Assembly: GCA_947476955.1 (NCBI GenBank)
Contig: CANJSS010000010.1
Location: 1-37,858, forward strand
DNA: 37,858 nt
DNA from: Flavobacteriales bacterium
Lineage (GTDB): Bacteria > Bacteroidota > Bacteroidia > Flavobacteriales_D > Crocinitomicaceae
Direction of reading: 5' to 3'
The notes under the pieces are model-generated. The model was given only the letters and a program-made list of their open reading frames with translations. It was not told the DNA's origin and searched no databases. This document shows, piece after piece, positions 15,623 to 24,627 of this stretch (position 1 is the first letter of the stretch; each line of letters begins with the position of its first letter). The position numbers were made by a program, and so were the translations under genes.

Positions 15623-18600
15623 TTAATGGCTGTTTTGTTCTTCAGTGCCCTCTTCTCCGAGTGTGTCGCAATGGAAATGTTTCGTTCTGCGCTTAATAAA
15701 GGCTTTGCTTTCTTCTCCTTTTTCATTTGATTCCAGCATTTTTGTTACAATCCGTCCACGTTCTTTTTGATTTAGAATACGCATTTCGGCATCCCGATTT
15801 GCATCGTAAAGTATTTTTCCATCCACCATGGTGACTTCTACTTTTGCTAAAATATCTAATGGATTTGTGGTCCAAAGTACAAGGTCTGCATCTTTTCCAA
15901 CTTTCAAACTCCCCATTCTATCGTCAAGGTGAAGTAGTTTAGCAGGATTCAAGGTTATCATTTTCCAGGCGTTTTCTTCTGACATTCCACCGTATTTTAC
16001 TGATTTTGCTGCTTCTTGATTTAAACGTCGTCCCATTTCGGCATCGTCAGAGTTTATTGCAACTACAACTCCCAAATCGTGCATCATTGCTGCGTTGTAT
16101 GGAATTGCATCATTTACTTCAAACTTATATGCCCACCAATCGGAGAAAGTTGAACCTCCAGCGCCATGTTTCAGCATCTTATCTGCTAATTTATATCCTT
16201 CCAAAATATGGGTAAAGGTATTGATACGGAAATGCATGGAATCCGCAAGATGCATGAGCATGTTGATTTCTGATTGAACATAGGAATGGCAAGTAATGAA
16301 ACGTTCCGAACGCAAAATTTCCGACAAAACTTCCAATTCCAAATCTTTTCGAGGCTTTAACACTGCTTCCTTTTTACTGTTGGAATAAGTGTCCCATTCT
16401 TTTTGATAGGCCATTGCGCGCGAAAAGCCATCGTAGAAAACTTGTTCAACGCCCATTCTTGTTTGGGGAAAACGAACAGAATTATAATCTCCCCAATTTG
16501 CTTGTTTAACATTTTCGCCAAGCGCGCATTTGATGAATTTTGGTGCGTTAGTTAGCAACATTTCTTCTGGAGAATGTCCCCATTTCAATTTAATAAGTGC
16601 AGATTGTCCACCAATTGGGTTTGCAGAACCATGCAATAATTGCGCTGCAGTAACACCCCCAGAAAGTTGTCTGTAAATATTAATATCGTCAGGATGTACT
16701 ACATCGGCAATACTTACTTCTGCTGTGATTGCTTGTCCACCTTCATTTACGCCTTTGGAAATTGCAATGTGCGAATGCTCATCGATTATTCCTGAAGTAA
16801 GGTGTTTTCCGGCTGCATCAATAATTTTTGCACCTACTGGAATGGCAAAATTTCCTTTTCCAACAAATGTGATTTTACCGTCACTAACAATTACGGTTGC
16901 ATCTTCTAAAATTCCACTTGGCTCGTTGGTCCATACCGTAGCGTTTCGAAAAACTGTTGTTTCAGCTTTAGGTAATTCTTGGAATCCGTATGCCATATTT
17001 GGAAACCACAATTTCTCCGAATAGGAAGTATCCCTTTTAGGCGTTTCAATTTCTTTTTTCTTTTGATCCGACTTTTGATTGCGCACAGCAGACCATTTTA
17101 CCCATTTGCCAGATGGTAACATTCCGTCTCCTTCAAAAACCCCTAATCTACTATTTACTTTAGCATGTAATGTAACACTGCCATTCCAATTATTGTCATC
17201 TAGGTTGAATTGAAGGGTAATATCGTCCCCAATTAAATTTACATAAACTTTCGGGGTGAGTGTATCGCGAATAATGCGCCCTTTTTTTCCATCCTCTCTA
17301 TCTTGAAACGTTTGAATTTTTCCGCTAAATTTTCCATCTTCTTCCGTTATCTCTAAAGGAAATTGCTTTCCATCAATCAATAAATTATATTTCCCTGCTA
17401 CATCTTGTTTTGTATTATTCTCAACTAAATGTTGTGTCCCTAGCAACCAGGATTCGAGTCTTTTTGCTTCTTCTTCGAACGGATTTGCCGAATAAATAGT
17501 GAAGCTTGCTTTTTTCCCATTTTCTAAGGTGCCAAGTTCTTTCTGAAGATTTAAAATTCTTGCCGGCTCAATCGTTAGGGAATTTAATGCTTGGCCTGCA
17601 GTTAATCCTCGCTCAATAGCTTTGCGAATATTTTTCCAGAAACTGACTTCGTCCTTTTGTCCAAGACTTGTAAAGCAGATAGGAACATTATTATGAACAA
17701 GAATAGCAGGATTAGAAGGCGCTAATTCCCAGTGCTTTAAATCACTCAGTGGAATTTGTCTTGCAATGTATGGGTCCTTTACTTCGTATGGTTCCGGGAA
17801 ATTAATTGGCAGAATAATTGCATTTTTGGTGTTTTTTAATGCTCTAACTGCCATGTATTCATTTCCTGAGCCGAGAAAATTGAAGGAGTAATTGAATTCA
17901 TCCGCAATTTTTCTTGCGCGGAGAATCTCCCATTTATCTGAAGTTTTGAACACAAATGGAAGCGCTATAGTTTCTTTTAAATGTTCTAAAGATAAGTTGG
18001 TTTCGCTTGGTTTTGTTTGTGCATACCATTCGTAATCATAAAAAAACTGCCGGAGTAGGGCAATTGATCCCATCTGTGAACTTGGATACGTTTGTTTGGA
18101 ATCGCCTTTTTCAAAGGAATAAAATTGTGCTGCCTTTGGTAAAATTAATTGTTTATTGGAAGATTCAAATCCTAGAGAAACGAAAGCGCCAGTTCCTCTA
18201 GATATGCCATCTTGTATATGTGTTACTGCAAAACCAAATCCCATTTTAACCAATGCCTCATTTGCTTTTTGATCAATTTGATATACTTGGCTTGCATCTG
18301 TTTCAGGATGCATTGTTTCGTTCCAATAATATGCGCCTTGTTTTGAGCTTTCTAACTGCGGACGATTAGAACTGTTTGTAACAATAGGTTTTGGAAGTCC
18401 TACATTCGAATACAGTTCAATAAAAGCAGGAACTATTGTTTTTCCTTTGCAATCTATTTCTATGGCGCGCTCGGGAATAATTACCAGAATACCAGCGTCA
18501 ACAATACGATCGTTTTCGATTAATAACGTACCATTTTCAATCGTTTTTTCAGGAGAAATGATAATTCTAGCATTTTTAAAAGCAACCATTTTGGGCTTGG

Positions 18601-18682
18601 AAGCTATTGTTCCATTTTGCGGATTGTACTGTGACAAGGAGCAGAATGAAATGAAAATTAAAAATAGAAAGGCGTATTTCAT
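15623..18682 (-). CDS. Exported fused double amidohydrolase; only the C-terminal module is intact
   Basis: This 1019-residue protein has a signal peptide (MKYAFLFLIFISFCSLSQ) and two amidohydrolase modules. The N-terminal one (about 30-420) has IVPAFIELYSNVGL (83-96) where PGxIDxHxH is expected, so its metal site is lost. It ends with LGTLENGKKASFTIYSANPFEE. A beta-rich linker of about 150 residues follows. The C-terminal module (about 570-1000) keeps TSGIIDEHSHIAI (H636, H638), TCHS, FTHILEG, and the Asp loop VAINSDDAEMGRR, ending with LKVGKDADLVLWTTNP. It is therefore the likely active unit, in the imidazolonepropionase/prolidase-like group. It could be a periplasmic or surface peptidase or cyclic amide hydrolase. 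The operon continues to the degenerate 427-residue paralogue. Confidence 0.88.
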   Translation of the reverse strand: MKYAFLFLIFISFCSLSQYNPQNGTIASKPKMVAFKNARIIISPEKTIENGTLLIENDRIVDAGILVIIPERAIEIDCKGKTIVPAFIELYSNVGLPKPIVTNSSNRPQLESSKQGAYYWNETMHPETDASQVYQIDQKANEALVKMGFGFAVTHIQDGISRGTGAFVSLGFESSNKQLILPKAAQFYSFEKGDSKQTYPSSQMGSIALLRQFFYDYEWYAQTKPSETNLSLEHLKETIALPFVFKTSDKWEILRARKIADEFNYSFNFLGSGNEYMAVRALKNTKNAIILPINFPEPYEVKDPYIARQIPLSDLKHWELAPSNPAILVHNNVPICFTSLGQKDEVSFWKNIRKAIERGLTAGQALNSLTIEPARILNLQKELGTLENGKKASFTIYSANPFEEEAKRLESWLLGTQHLVENNTKQDVAGKYNLLIDGKQFPLEITEEDGKFSGKIQTFQDREDGKKGRIIRDTLTPKVYVNLIGDDITLQFNLDDNNWNGSVTLHAKVNSRLGVFEGDGMLPSGKWVKWSAVRNQKSDQKKKEIETPKRDTSYSEKLWFPNMAYGFQELPKAETTVFRNATVWTNEPSGILEDATVIVSDGKITFVGKGNFAIPVGAKIIDAAGKHLTSGIIDEHSHIAISKGVNEGGQAITAEVSIADVVHPDDINIYRQLSGGVTAAQLLHGSANPIGGQSALIKLKWGHSPEEMLLTNAPKFIKCALGENVKQANWGDYNSVRFPQTRMGVEQVFYDGFSRAMAYQKEWDTYSNSKKEAVLKPRKDLELEVLSEILRSERFITCHSYVQSEINMLMHLADSMHFRINTFTHILEGYKLADKMLKHGAGGSTFSDWWAYKFEVNDAIPYNAAMMHDLGVVVAINSDDAEMGRRLNQEAAKSVKYGGMSEENAWKMITLNPAKLLHLDDRMGSLKVGKDADLVLWTTNPLDILAKVEVTMVDGKILYDANRDAEMRILNQKERGRIVTKMLESNEKGEESKAFIKRRTKHFHCDTLGEEGTEEQNSH

Positions 18683-18774
18683 ATTAAATTTAGGCTGATT
18701 CTTAGATTTTAACGAATGTGAAATTAATCAAAAGCTAGGATTTCCACTATAGGCTAGTAGATTCTTTTTTTGTG

Positions 18775-18782
18775 TATTTTTG
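18775..18782 (+). promoter_or_regulatory. -7 box (TATTTTTG) for the membrane protein-cytochrome c-hflX unit
   Basis: It matches TAnnTTTG exactly and ends 15 bases before the ATG at 18798. No TTG is seen at 17-23 bases upstream. Genes at 18798, 19229 and 19561 follow with overlaps or very short gaps, so this probably drives all three. Confidence 0.5.
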
Positions 18783-18797
18783 TAAAAAACGAGAATT

Positions 18798-19238
18798 ATG
18801 TATATTGGTTTATTACACACACACTCCGTATTGAGATGGATAGCGTTAATTTTATTAGTTGTTGCACTAATAAATGCACTTATTTCAAAAGGAAAAGGCA
18901 CCTACTTGAAGAAGGATAAAATGATTAATCTTTTCGCAATGGTTATGTTGCACACGCAATTACTTATTGGATTTGTGCTATATTTTATTTCTCCTAAGGT
19001 TAGTTTTTCAGAAGGATGGATGAAAAACCCAAGTTTTAGATTTCACGGAATGGAACACATTTTAGTGATGCTAATAGCAATAGTATTGGTTACAATTGGT
19101 CGCAAAAAAGCTGAAAACGCAAGCGTTGTAAGTCAAAAGCACACTAAAATAATGGTTTGGTACACGATAGGACTCGTTTTAATTATAGCGAGTATTCCTT
19201 GGCCGTTTCGACAAGCTTTAGGCGGTGCATGGTATTAA
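18798..19238 (+). CDS. Four-helix membrane protein, possible b-type heme protein
   Basis: This 146-residue protein has four hydrophobic helices (about 10-30, 42-65, 83-101, 117-136). Histidines lie at helix ends or inside helices: H7 and H9 (LLHTHSVLRW), H52 (MLHTQLL), H83 and H87 (FHGMEHIL) and H115. This is the layout expected of a small di-heme cytochrome b-like protein, and homologous Bacteroidota proteins are often labelled so. It overlaps by ten bases the gene for a c-type cytochrome lipoprotein, which supports a redox role. Heme binding itself is an inference; no enzyme domain is present. Confidence 0.7.
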   Translation: MYIGLLHTHSVLRWIALILLVVALINALISKGKGTYLKKDKMINLFAMVMLHTQLLIGFVLYFISPKVSFSEGWMKNPSFRFHGMEHILVMLIAIVLVTIGRKKAENASVVSQKHTKIMVWYTIGLVLIIASIPWPFRQALGGAWY

Positions 19239-19558
19239 AATATTTTGCGTTTAGCTGCTTTTCTTTACTTTTAACTGCTTGTTCTTCAGGGAATTTAAGC
19301 GAAAACGAAAGTAAAAATAGTACTCCAAAAGTTGCAGGAGAAGAACTTTTCGAGTTGAATTGTGCTATTTGTCATGGCTTGGATGGAAAGGCAAATGTTT
19401 CTGGCGCCAAAGATTTATCCGTTTCTAATCTACCAGATTCCGAGATCATGAAAATTATAAAAAATGGTAAAAATGGTATGCCACCAATTCCTGAAATTGC
19501 TGCGTCCAAACAAAAAATGCAAGATATTGTGGAATACATTAAAGGATTGAGAAAGTAA
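19229..19558 (+). CDS. Lipoprotein c-type cytochrome
   Basis: This 109-residue protein has a lipoprotein signal peptide (MVLKYFAFSCFSLLLTAC, Cys18) and one class I cytochrome c domain. The heme-attachment motif is CAICH (45-49). The likely Met ligand is M84 in NGKNGMPPIP. The C-terminal helix is MQDIVEYIKGL. It would sit on the periplasmic side, anchored by lipid. I chose the ATG at 19229 because it begins the signal peptide; the same frame is open back to 19157 but that would put a charged soluble stretch before the signal. It overlaps the membrane protein gene by ten bases, so the two likely work in one electron-transfer step. Confidence 0.88.
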   Translation: MVLKYFAFSCFSLLLTACSSGNLSENESKNSTPKVAGEELFELNCAICHGLDGKANVSGAKDLSVSNLPDSEIMKIIKNGKNGMPPIPEIAASKQKMQDIVEYIKGLRK

Positions 19559-19560
19559 CT

Positions 19561-20760
19561 ATGCAAGAAGGACACGTAACAGTGGATGCAGTAGAGGAAA
19601 TTTGTATTCTCGTTGGAGTTATAACGCCAGACATTAAAGAAGAAACAGCAAATGAATACCTTGAAGAACTAGATTTCTTAGCAGAAACAGCAGGGGCATT
19701 TACGCAAAAAAAATTCCTCCAAAAATTGCAAATGCCGCACCCAAGAACGTATGTAGGGAAGGGGAAACTAGAAGAAATTCGCACATATATCAAAGAAAAT
19801 AATATTGAATTAGTCATATTCGATGACGAGCTTTCGCCTTCTCAATTGCGAAATATTGAACGAGAATTGGAATGTAAAATATTAGATCGAAATATTTTGA
19901 TTCTAGATATTTTTGCAAGTAGAGCAAGAACTTCGCACGCAAAAACGCAAGTTGAATTGGCACAATTGCAATATATGTTGCCCAGACTAACAAGAATGTG
20001 GACGCATCTCGAACGACAAAAAGGGGGAATTGGATTAAGGGGACCAGGAGAATCTCAAATCGAATCGGATCGAAGGATTATTCAAATGCGTATTTCCCTG
20101 ATGAAGGAAAAACTAAAGGAAATTGACAAGCAGATGTCAGTACAACGGGGTAATCGCGGTCAACTTGTGCGTGTAGCTTTGGTTGGTTATACCAACGTTG
20201 GGAAAAGTACTTTAATGAACTTGTTATCGAAATCTGATGTTTTTGCGGAAAATAAATTATTCGCAACCCTCGATACAACTGTCCGAAAAGTGGTGATTGA
20301 AAATTTACCTTTTTTGTTAACAGACACAGTTGGTTTTATACGAAAGTTGCCAAATCAATTAATAGATTCATTCAAATCAACATTGGATGAAGTTAGAGAG
20401 GCAGATTTATTGGTACACGTTCTAGATATTTCGCATTCGAATTTTGAAGACCAATACCATGTGGTGAATGAAACGTTAAATGAATTGGATAAAACCGAAA
20501 AACCGGTAATTTTGGTCTTCAACAAAATTGATGCATACCATCCCGTGGAAGTTGATCCAGATGATCCGAATCCACCTTCAAAAGAAACATATACGCTGGA
20601 GCATCTCAGGAAAACATGGATGTCAAAGTTAAATAATACAAAATGTGTTTTTATTTCCGCAACGGATAAAGAGAATATTGAAGAACTGAAGGAGGAAATT
20701 TACCAGGAAGTTAAACGTATTTTTAAAGTACGCTATCCGTATAATAATTTCTTGTATTGA
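19561..20760 (+). CDS. hflX: Ribosome-associated GTPase HflX
   Basis: This 399-residue GTPase has the HflX N-terminal domain (about 1-155), the linker signature GGIGLRGPGESQIE (155-168), a coiled helix (about 170-195) and the G domain. G1 is GYTNVGKST (209-217), G3 is DTVGFIRKLP and G4 is NKID. HflX binds the 50S subunit and splits stalled or heat-damaged 70S ribosomes. The start is an ATG two bases after the cytochrome c stop, so it is co-transcribed with the cytochrome genes. It is followed by a clear hairpin terminator. Length and motifs are normal. Confidence 0.95.
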   Translation: MQEGHVTVDAVEEICILVGVITPDIKEETANEYLEELDFLAETAGAFTQKKFLQKLQMPHPRTYVGKGKLEEIRTYIKENNIELVIFDDELSPSQLRNIERELECKILDRNILILDIFASRARTSHAKTQVELAQLQYMLPRLTRMWTHLERQKGGIGLRGPGESQIESDRRIIQMRISLMKEKLKEIDKQMSVQRGNRGQLVRVALVGYTNVGKSTLMNLLSKSDVFAENKLFATLDTTVRKVVIENLPFLLTDTVGFIRKLPNQLIDSFKSTLDEVREADLLVHVLDISHSNFEDQYHVVNETLNELDKTEKPVILVFNKIDAYHPVEVDPDDPNPPSKETYTLEHLRKTWMSKLNNTKCVFISATDKENIEELKEEIYQEVKRIFKVRYPYNNFLY

Positions 20761-20786
20761 TGACTGCTGATTTGTAATTTTAAAAT

Positions 20787-20822
20787 AAAAAAGAGAGGCA
20801 TATTTATACACCTCTCTTTTTT
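20787..20822. terminator. Rho-independent terminator, usable in both directions
   Basis: AAAAAAGAGAGG (20787-20798) pairs perfectly with CCTCTCTTTTTT (20811-20822), with a 12-base loop and further T residues. It lies between the convergent hflX and adhesin-like genes. The A-tract on one arm serves as the T-tract for the minus strand. Confidence 0.85.
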
Positions 20823-20844
20823 TGTATTATAATATGGTTGCTTC

Positions 20845-23097
20845 TTAACGCAGCACTAAATGTAGGAATCCATGGCCTTCAATAAATTGATTCTGTAAGC
20901 CAAACACAGTGTATTTATAAAAATAAACACCATCAGGTGCTTCTGCACCACTTTGCATTTTACCATTCCATGCAGGGTTTATTCCAGAACCTTCAAACAC
21001 TACATTGCCCCAACGATTTATAATCGAAAGTTCAATCGAAATGGTATTTGTTGTGGAGAGAAAATAAAAGTCGTTTAAACCATCACCATTCGGTGAAAAG
21101 ACATTTGGTGCTTCAACCGTAGGAAGAGGATAATAGCAAGATCCATCATCGGCATTTGCCAAAGGATTATAGTTAACAGCTAAAACATCTGTACAACCAC
21201 AAATACTGAGGTATACAGAAACTACTGCAGTATCCCTACAATTTCCTTCAGACGCAATTAATTGAATTGTTGCATTGGAAGTATACGTCTGGTATTGATT
21301 CGAAAGGGAATTCACATTTATTGTTGTTCCATTTCCAAAATTCCAACTGTAGCTAGAAGCATTTTGACTTGTATTGGTAAAAGTAACTTCCAATGGCGTA
21401 CAGCCAGATGTTGGATTCGCGCTAAATTCGGCAACTGGAGGGTCCAAAATATCAATAAAAACACTATCGTTTACAGAGCAAACGGCATCTTCAATATTGA
21501 TGTAGTACCAACCTGAAGCAAGATTCTCCCAAACGGAAGCATTTACAAAACTTGGATTGGATGCGCCTGGTCCATTCCATGTGTAATAGATACCATGTTG
21601 CGGTGTTACAGTTTGTCCCGTAACATAGGCTGCCACCCAACCGATTGGATCACAGGTTGCAGGTCCCGACCAAATTGTATCCACAGCAAGTGTTTGATTC
21701 AACGTTATGGTTACGGTATCTGTTCCGGTATAGCCGCACGAATTTGTAGCTGTCACATAATAATCTATTGTTCCAGTCATCGCTCCAGTCACAGAAGGGA
21801 AATATGCAGTAGGCCCCGTTTGCCCGCCAGTCCAGGAATAAGTGAAAGGTGGGAATAATCCTGCTGCACTTGCAGAAACGAACACAGAATCATTTGCACA
21901 AGGCACTGTTGGATTTGTTTCCGTAATCGTAATTGGAATGGAATCCAAAATATACAATGTTCCGGATGAAATTAATGTATCTCCACATGAAGAAATAGTT
22001 GTTGCCGTGATTGTTACGTACTCATTGTTGTCTGGAATACCATCTGCAATTGGATTAATCGTTAAAACGATTGTATCCATGCCTGGTAGAAATGTAATTG
22101 GATTGGTTAAAGTATTATAATCCGTTCCCATTGTTGCATTTCCTGTTATCGAATAGTTTATGATAAGCGTGTCGTCCAATTGCGTTTGTGGTCGAATGAA
22201 CATTAGATTCGCTTGAGTACACCCTTCGTAGACAGTCGTGTCGCCAGAAACAGTTGCAACTGCTATTTCAATCGCTTCTGAACTGAATGAATTTGCTTGA
22301 AGAAAAACACCAGAATCGTAAGCTTGATCGCCCACATTGCAAATTGCAAGTTTTATATGGTACGTTTCCCCACATTGAATGGATGCATTGGCACTCAAAA
22401 GAACGGTAGTTCCATCGTATTGAATTGCTGTTCCGTAGGTTGATCCATTGTCGTTGAAAACGTAATATTGTGTATTTGTCTGGTCTCCAACATTATTAAT
22501 TGTTACTGGAGTGGTAGTTCCCGGAATAATAGCAAGATTTTGTCCGCCACTCGGATAACCTCCTAAAACGTATGGACCGCTGATTCCTGGTCCCCATAAA
22601 AAGAATCCAAATGCATCATTGTAAGAGGATGGCGAAAATTCAGGATATTCTTCTGATCCAAAAATGTAATTAAATGAAATGGTATCTCCAGAAGGAACGA
22701 AATCAAATTCTAAAACTACTCCGTTTGTAACAGATCCATTCGCAATATCATTGAGGTGAACATCAGTTGTAACTAGAGGGGTTCCGCCATTTGTTTGCGA
22801 AGTTGAGCTATTTGGACCAACAGCCCCAATTCCAAGTCCGGTAGTAAGCAGAACTCCTTGTTGAATAGGAAAACTTGTGGTGCCAGAATTGAAATAGGAT
22901 AAATTACCCTGGACAGTATTTGTGGAAATTGGACTGCCATTTACAGTAATGTTGGAAGCAGTTACTCCAAATCCCAACAAGACGTTTTGAACCAACTGAT
23001 TTGGTGTTAGAACGTTTTGAACAGAAATCTGAGCGTTATTCCAACTTACAATACCAAAGGTGAAAGCAAATACGGTAAATATGTTACGAAAATTCAT
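20845..23097 (-). CDS. T9SS-exported adhesin-like protein (choice-of-anchor L, Calx-beta-like, PKD, type B CTD)
   Basis: This 750-residue protein starts with a signal peptide (MNFRNIFTVFAFTFGIVSWNNAQ). The ATG at 23097 is chosen because the longer frame to 23232 adds a non-signal stretch and overlaps a promoter box. A choice-of-anchor L domain follows (about 25-290; GVLLTTGLG, FIFGSEEYPEF-like, AFGFFLWGPG). A Calx-beta-like segment (about 290-400; IADGIPDNNEYVTITAT), Ig-like repeats and a PKD domain (about 560-632; YSWNFGNGT) come next. A CTDVLAVNYNPLANADDGSC calcium-type motif precedes the gliding-type CTD (TIGR04131 type; VFSPNGDGLND, INRWGNVVFE, APDGVYFYKY). It is probably a surface-attached adhesin. 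Single-gene unit. Confidence 0.85.
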   Translation of the reverse strand: MNFRNIFTVFAFTFGIVSWNNAQISVQNVLTPNQLVQNVLLGFGVTASNITVNGSPISTNTVQGNLSYFNSGTTSFPIQQGVLLTTGLGIGAVGPNSSTSQTNGGTPLVTTDVHLNDIANGSVTNGVVLEFDFVPSGDTISFNYIFGSEEYPEFSPSSYNDAFGFFLWGPGISGPYVLGGYPSGGQNLAIIPGTTTPVTINNVGDQTNTQYYVFNDNGSTYGTAIQYDGTTVLLSANASIQCGETYHIKLAICNVGDQAYDSGVFLQANSFSSEAIEIAVATVSGDTTVYEGCTQANLMFIRPQTQLDDTLIINYSITGNATMGTDYNTLTNPITFLPGMDTIVLTINPIADGIPDNNEYVTITATTISSCGDTLISSGTLYILDSIPITITETNPTVPCANDSVFVSASAAGLFPPFTYSWTGGQTGPTAYFPSVTGAMTGTIDYYVTATNSCGYTGTDTVTITLNQTLAVDTIWSGPATCDPIGWVAAYVTGQTVTPQHGIYYTWNGPGASNPSFVNASVWENLASGWYYINIEDAVCSVNDSVFIDILDPPVAEFSANPTSGCTPLEVTFTNTSQNASSYSWNFGNGTTINVNSLSNQYQTYTSNATIQLIASEGNCRDTAVVSVYLSICGCTDVLAVNYNPLANADDGSCYYPLPTVEAPNVFSPNGDGLNDFYFLSTTNTISIELSIINRWGNVVFEGSGINPAWNGKMQSGAEAPDGVYFYKYTVFGLQNQFIEGHGFLHLVLR

Positions 23098-23129
23098 TGT
23101 ATATAAGTTTTTAATGTAGTCAAGACATC

Positions 23130-23137
23130 CAAATATA
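23130..23137 (-). promoter_or_regulatory. Candidate -7 box (TATATTTG) for the adhesin-like gene
   Basis: Read on the minus strand the box matches TAnnTTTG and lies about 32 bases before the ATG at 23097. No TTG is visible at the usual spacing. It also argues against the longer start at 23232. Confidence 0.45.
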
Positions 23138-23230
23138 GAAATTGGTTGCATGAAATGCGAATAAAAAAGATAAAATCTCATTTTTTGGATAAAAATTCCG
23201 AATTTTGAAGTACCCCAAAAAAAGATATAC

Positions 23231-24619
23231 ATGAATGCTACACAAAATTTTATTCAGGAAAATAAAGAAAGATTTTTAAGCGAATTGATTGACTTATTAA
23301 AGCTTCCATCTGTTTCCGCAGATCCAAAATTCTCAAAAGATGTGCACAAAACTGCAGAATCAATTGCAGAACATTTGAATAAAATTGGAATGGACACTGT
23401 AGAAATTTGCCAGACGGCTGGGTATCCAATTGTTTATGGTGAAAAAATTATAAATCAAGACTTTCCAACCGTTTTGGTTTATGGTCATTACGACGTTCAG
23501 CCAGCAGATCCAATTGATTTGTGGACGAGTCCAGCATTTGAACCTGTAATTAAAACAACTGCGATTCATCCCGAAGGCGCTATTTTTGCTCGAGGAGCTT
23601 GTGACGATAAAGGTCAAATGTTTATGCATGTAAAAGCGGTTGAAGCAATGCTTCGTTCCAATGATCTTCCTTGCAATGTAAAATTTATGATTGAAGGGGA
23701 AGAGGAAGTTGGAAGTGCCAATCTCGGAATTTTCGTCAAAAATAATGTAGAAAAACTCAAAGCAGATATTATTTTAGTTTCGGATACTGGAATGCTTTCA
23801 AACAATGATCCATCTATTACAACAGGTCTTAGAGGTTTGAGCTATGTGGAAGTAGAAGTTACTGGTCCAAATAGAGATTTGCATTCTGGTTTATATGGAG
23901 GTTGTGTAGCAAATCCAATAAATACATTAGCAAAAATGATTGCTTCCTTACACGACGAAAACAACAAGATAACAATTCCTGGATTTTACGATAAGGTAGT
24001 TGAATTATCCGATCCAGAAAGAGCTGAAATGGCGAAGGCTCCATTTTCATTAGAAAAATATTGCGAAGCGTTGGATTTAAATGAAGTTATGGGTGAAGCT
24101 GGTTATTCAACTATGGAACGCGGAAGTATTCGTCCAACTTTGGATGTAAATGGAATTTGGGGCGGCTATACTGGTGAAGGTGCGAAAACAGTAATTGCTT
24201 CGAAAGCGTATGCTAAAATTTCTATGCGACTCGTTCCAGATCAAGATCCAGAAGAAATTACTAACTTATTTTTAAATCATTTTCAAGCGATAGCTCCCGC
24301 AAGTGTAAAAGTTACCGTAAAACCGCACCACGGAGGAGAGGCTGCTGTAACGCCAATTGATTCTATTGGCTATAAAGCTGCTGCAATAGCCTATGAAACA
24401 ACCTTTGGTAAAAAACCAATTCCAGTTAGAAGTGGCGGAAGTATTCCAATTGTTGCAATGTTTGAGAAAATTTTGGGTTTGAAAACAATATTAATGGGCT
24501 TCGGTTTGGACAGTGATGCAATTCATTCTCCGAATGAACATTTTGGACTTTTCAATTTCTATAAAGGCATTGAAACCATCCCATATTTCTATAAGAACTT
24601 CACGGAACTTTCCAAATAA
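23231..24619 (+). CDS. M20-family dipeptidase
   Basis: This 462-residue zinc peptidase of the M20 family (peptidase T/carnosinase branch) cleaves dipeptides in the cytosol. VLVYGHYDVQPADP (82-93) has the metal-binding His86 and the nearby catalytic Asp88. ARGACDDKGQ (120-129) gives the bridging Asp. IEGEEEVGS (154-162) gives the general-base and metal-binding Glu pair. VSDTG (183-187) gives a further Asp, and the C-terminal HSPNEHF the last His. The dimerisation domain lies in the middle. There is no signal peptide. It is followed eight bases later by a LEA14-like lipoprotein gene, so an operon is likely. Confidence 0.93.
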   Translation: MNATQNFIQENKERFLSELIDLLKLPSVSADPKFSKDVHKTAESIAEHLNKIGMDTVEICQTAGYPIVYGEKIINQDFPTVLVYGHYDVQPADPIDLWTSPAFEPVIKTTAIHPEGAIFARGACDDKGQMFMHVKAVEAMLRSNDLPCNVKFMIEGEEEVGSANLGIFVKNNVEKLKADIILVSDTGMLSNNDPSITTGLRGLSYVEVEVTGPNRDLHSGLYGGCVANPINTLAKMIASLHDENNKITIPGFYDKVVELSDPERAEMAKAPFSLEKYCEALDLNEVMGEAGYSTMERGSIRPTLDVNGIWGGYTGEGAKTVIASKAYAKISMRLVPDQDPEEITNLFLNHFQAIAPASVKVTVKPHHGGEAAVTPIDSIGYKAAAIAYETTFGKKPIPVRSGGSIPIVAMFEKILGLKTILMGFGLDSDAIHSPNEHFGLFNFYKGIETIPYFYKNFTELSK

Positions 24620-24627
24620 CATAAAGT

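Noticed and set aside
16725-17024. 99-residue plus-strand frame opposite the double amidohydrolase
   Set aside because: It mirrors the conserved HSH region of the real gene and has no independent support.
19157-19228. Longer cytochrome c start
   Set aside because: It places a charged soluble stretch before the lipoprotein signal peptide and overlaps the upstream gene far more.
21842-22120. 92-residue plus-strand frame opposite the adhesin gene
   Set aside because: It lies wholly inside a well-supported gene on the other strand and shows no domain or start signal; a composition shadow.
23098-23232. 45-residue N-terminal extension of the adhesin-like protein
   Set aside because: The signal peptide begins at MNFRN, and a promoter-like box lies inside the extension.
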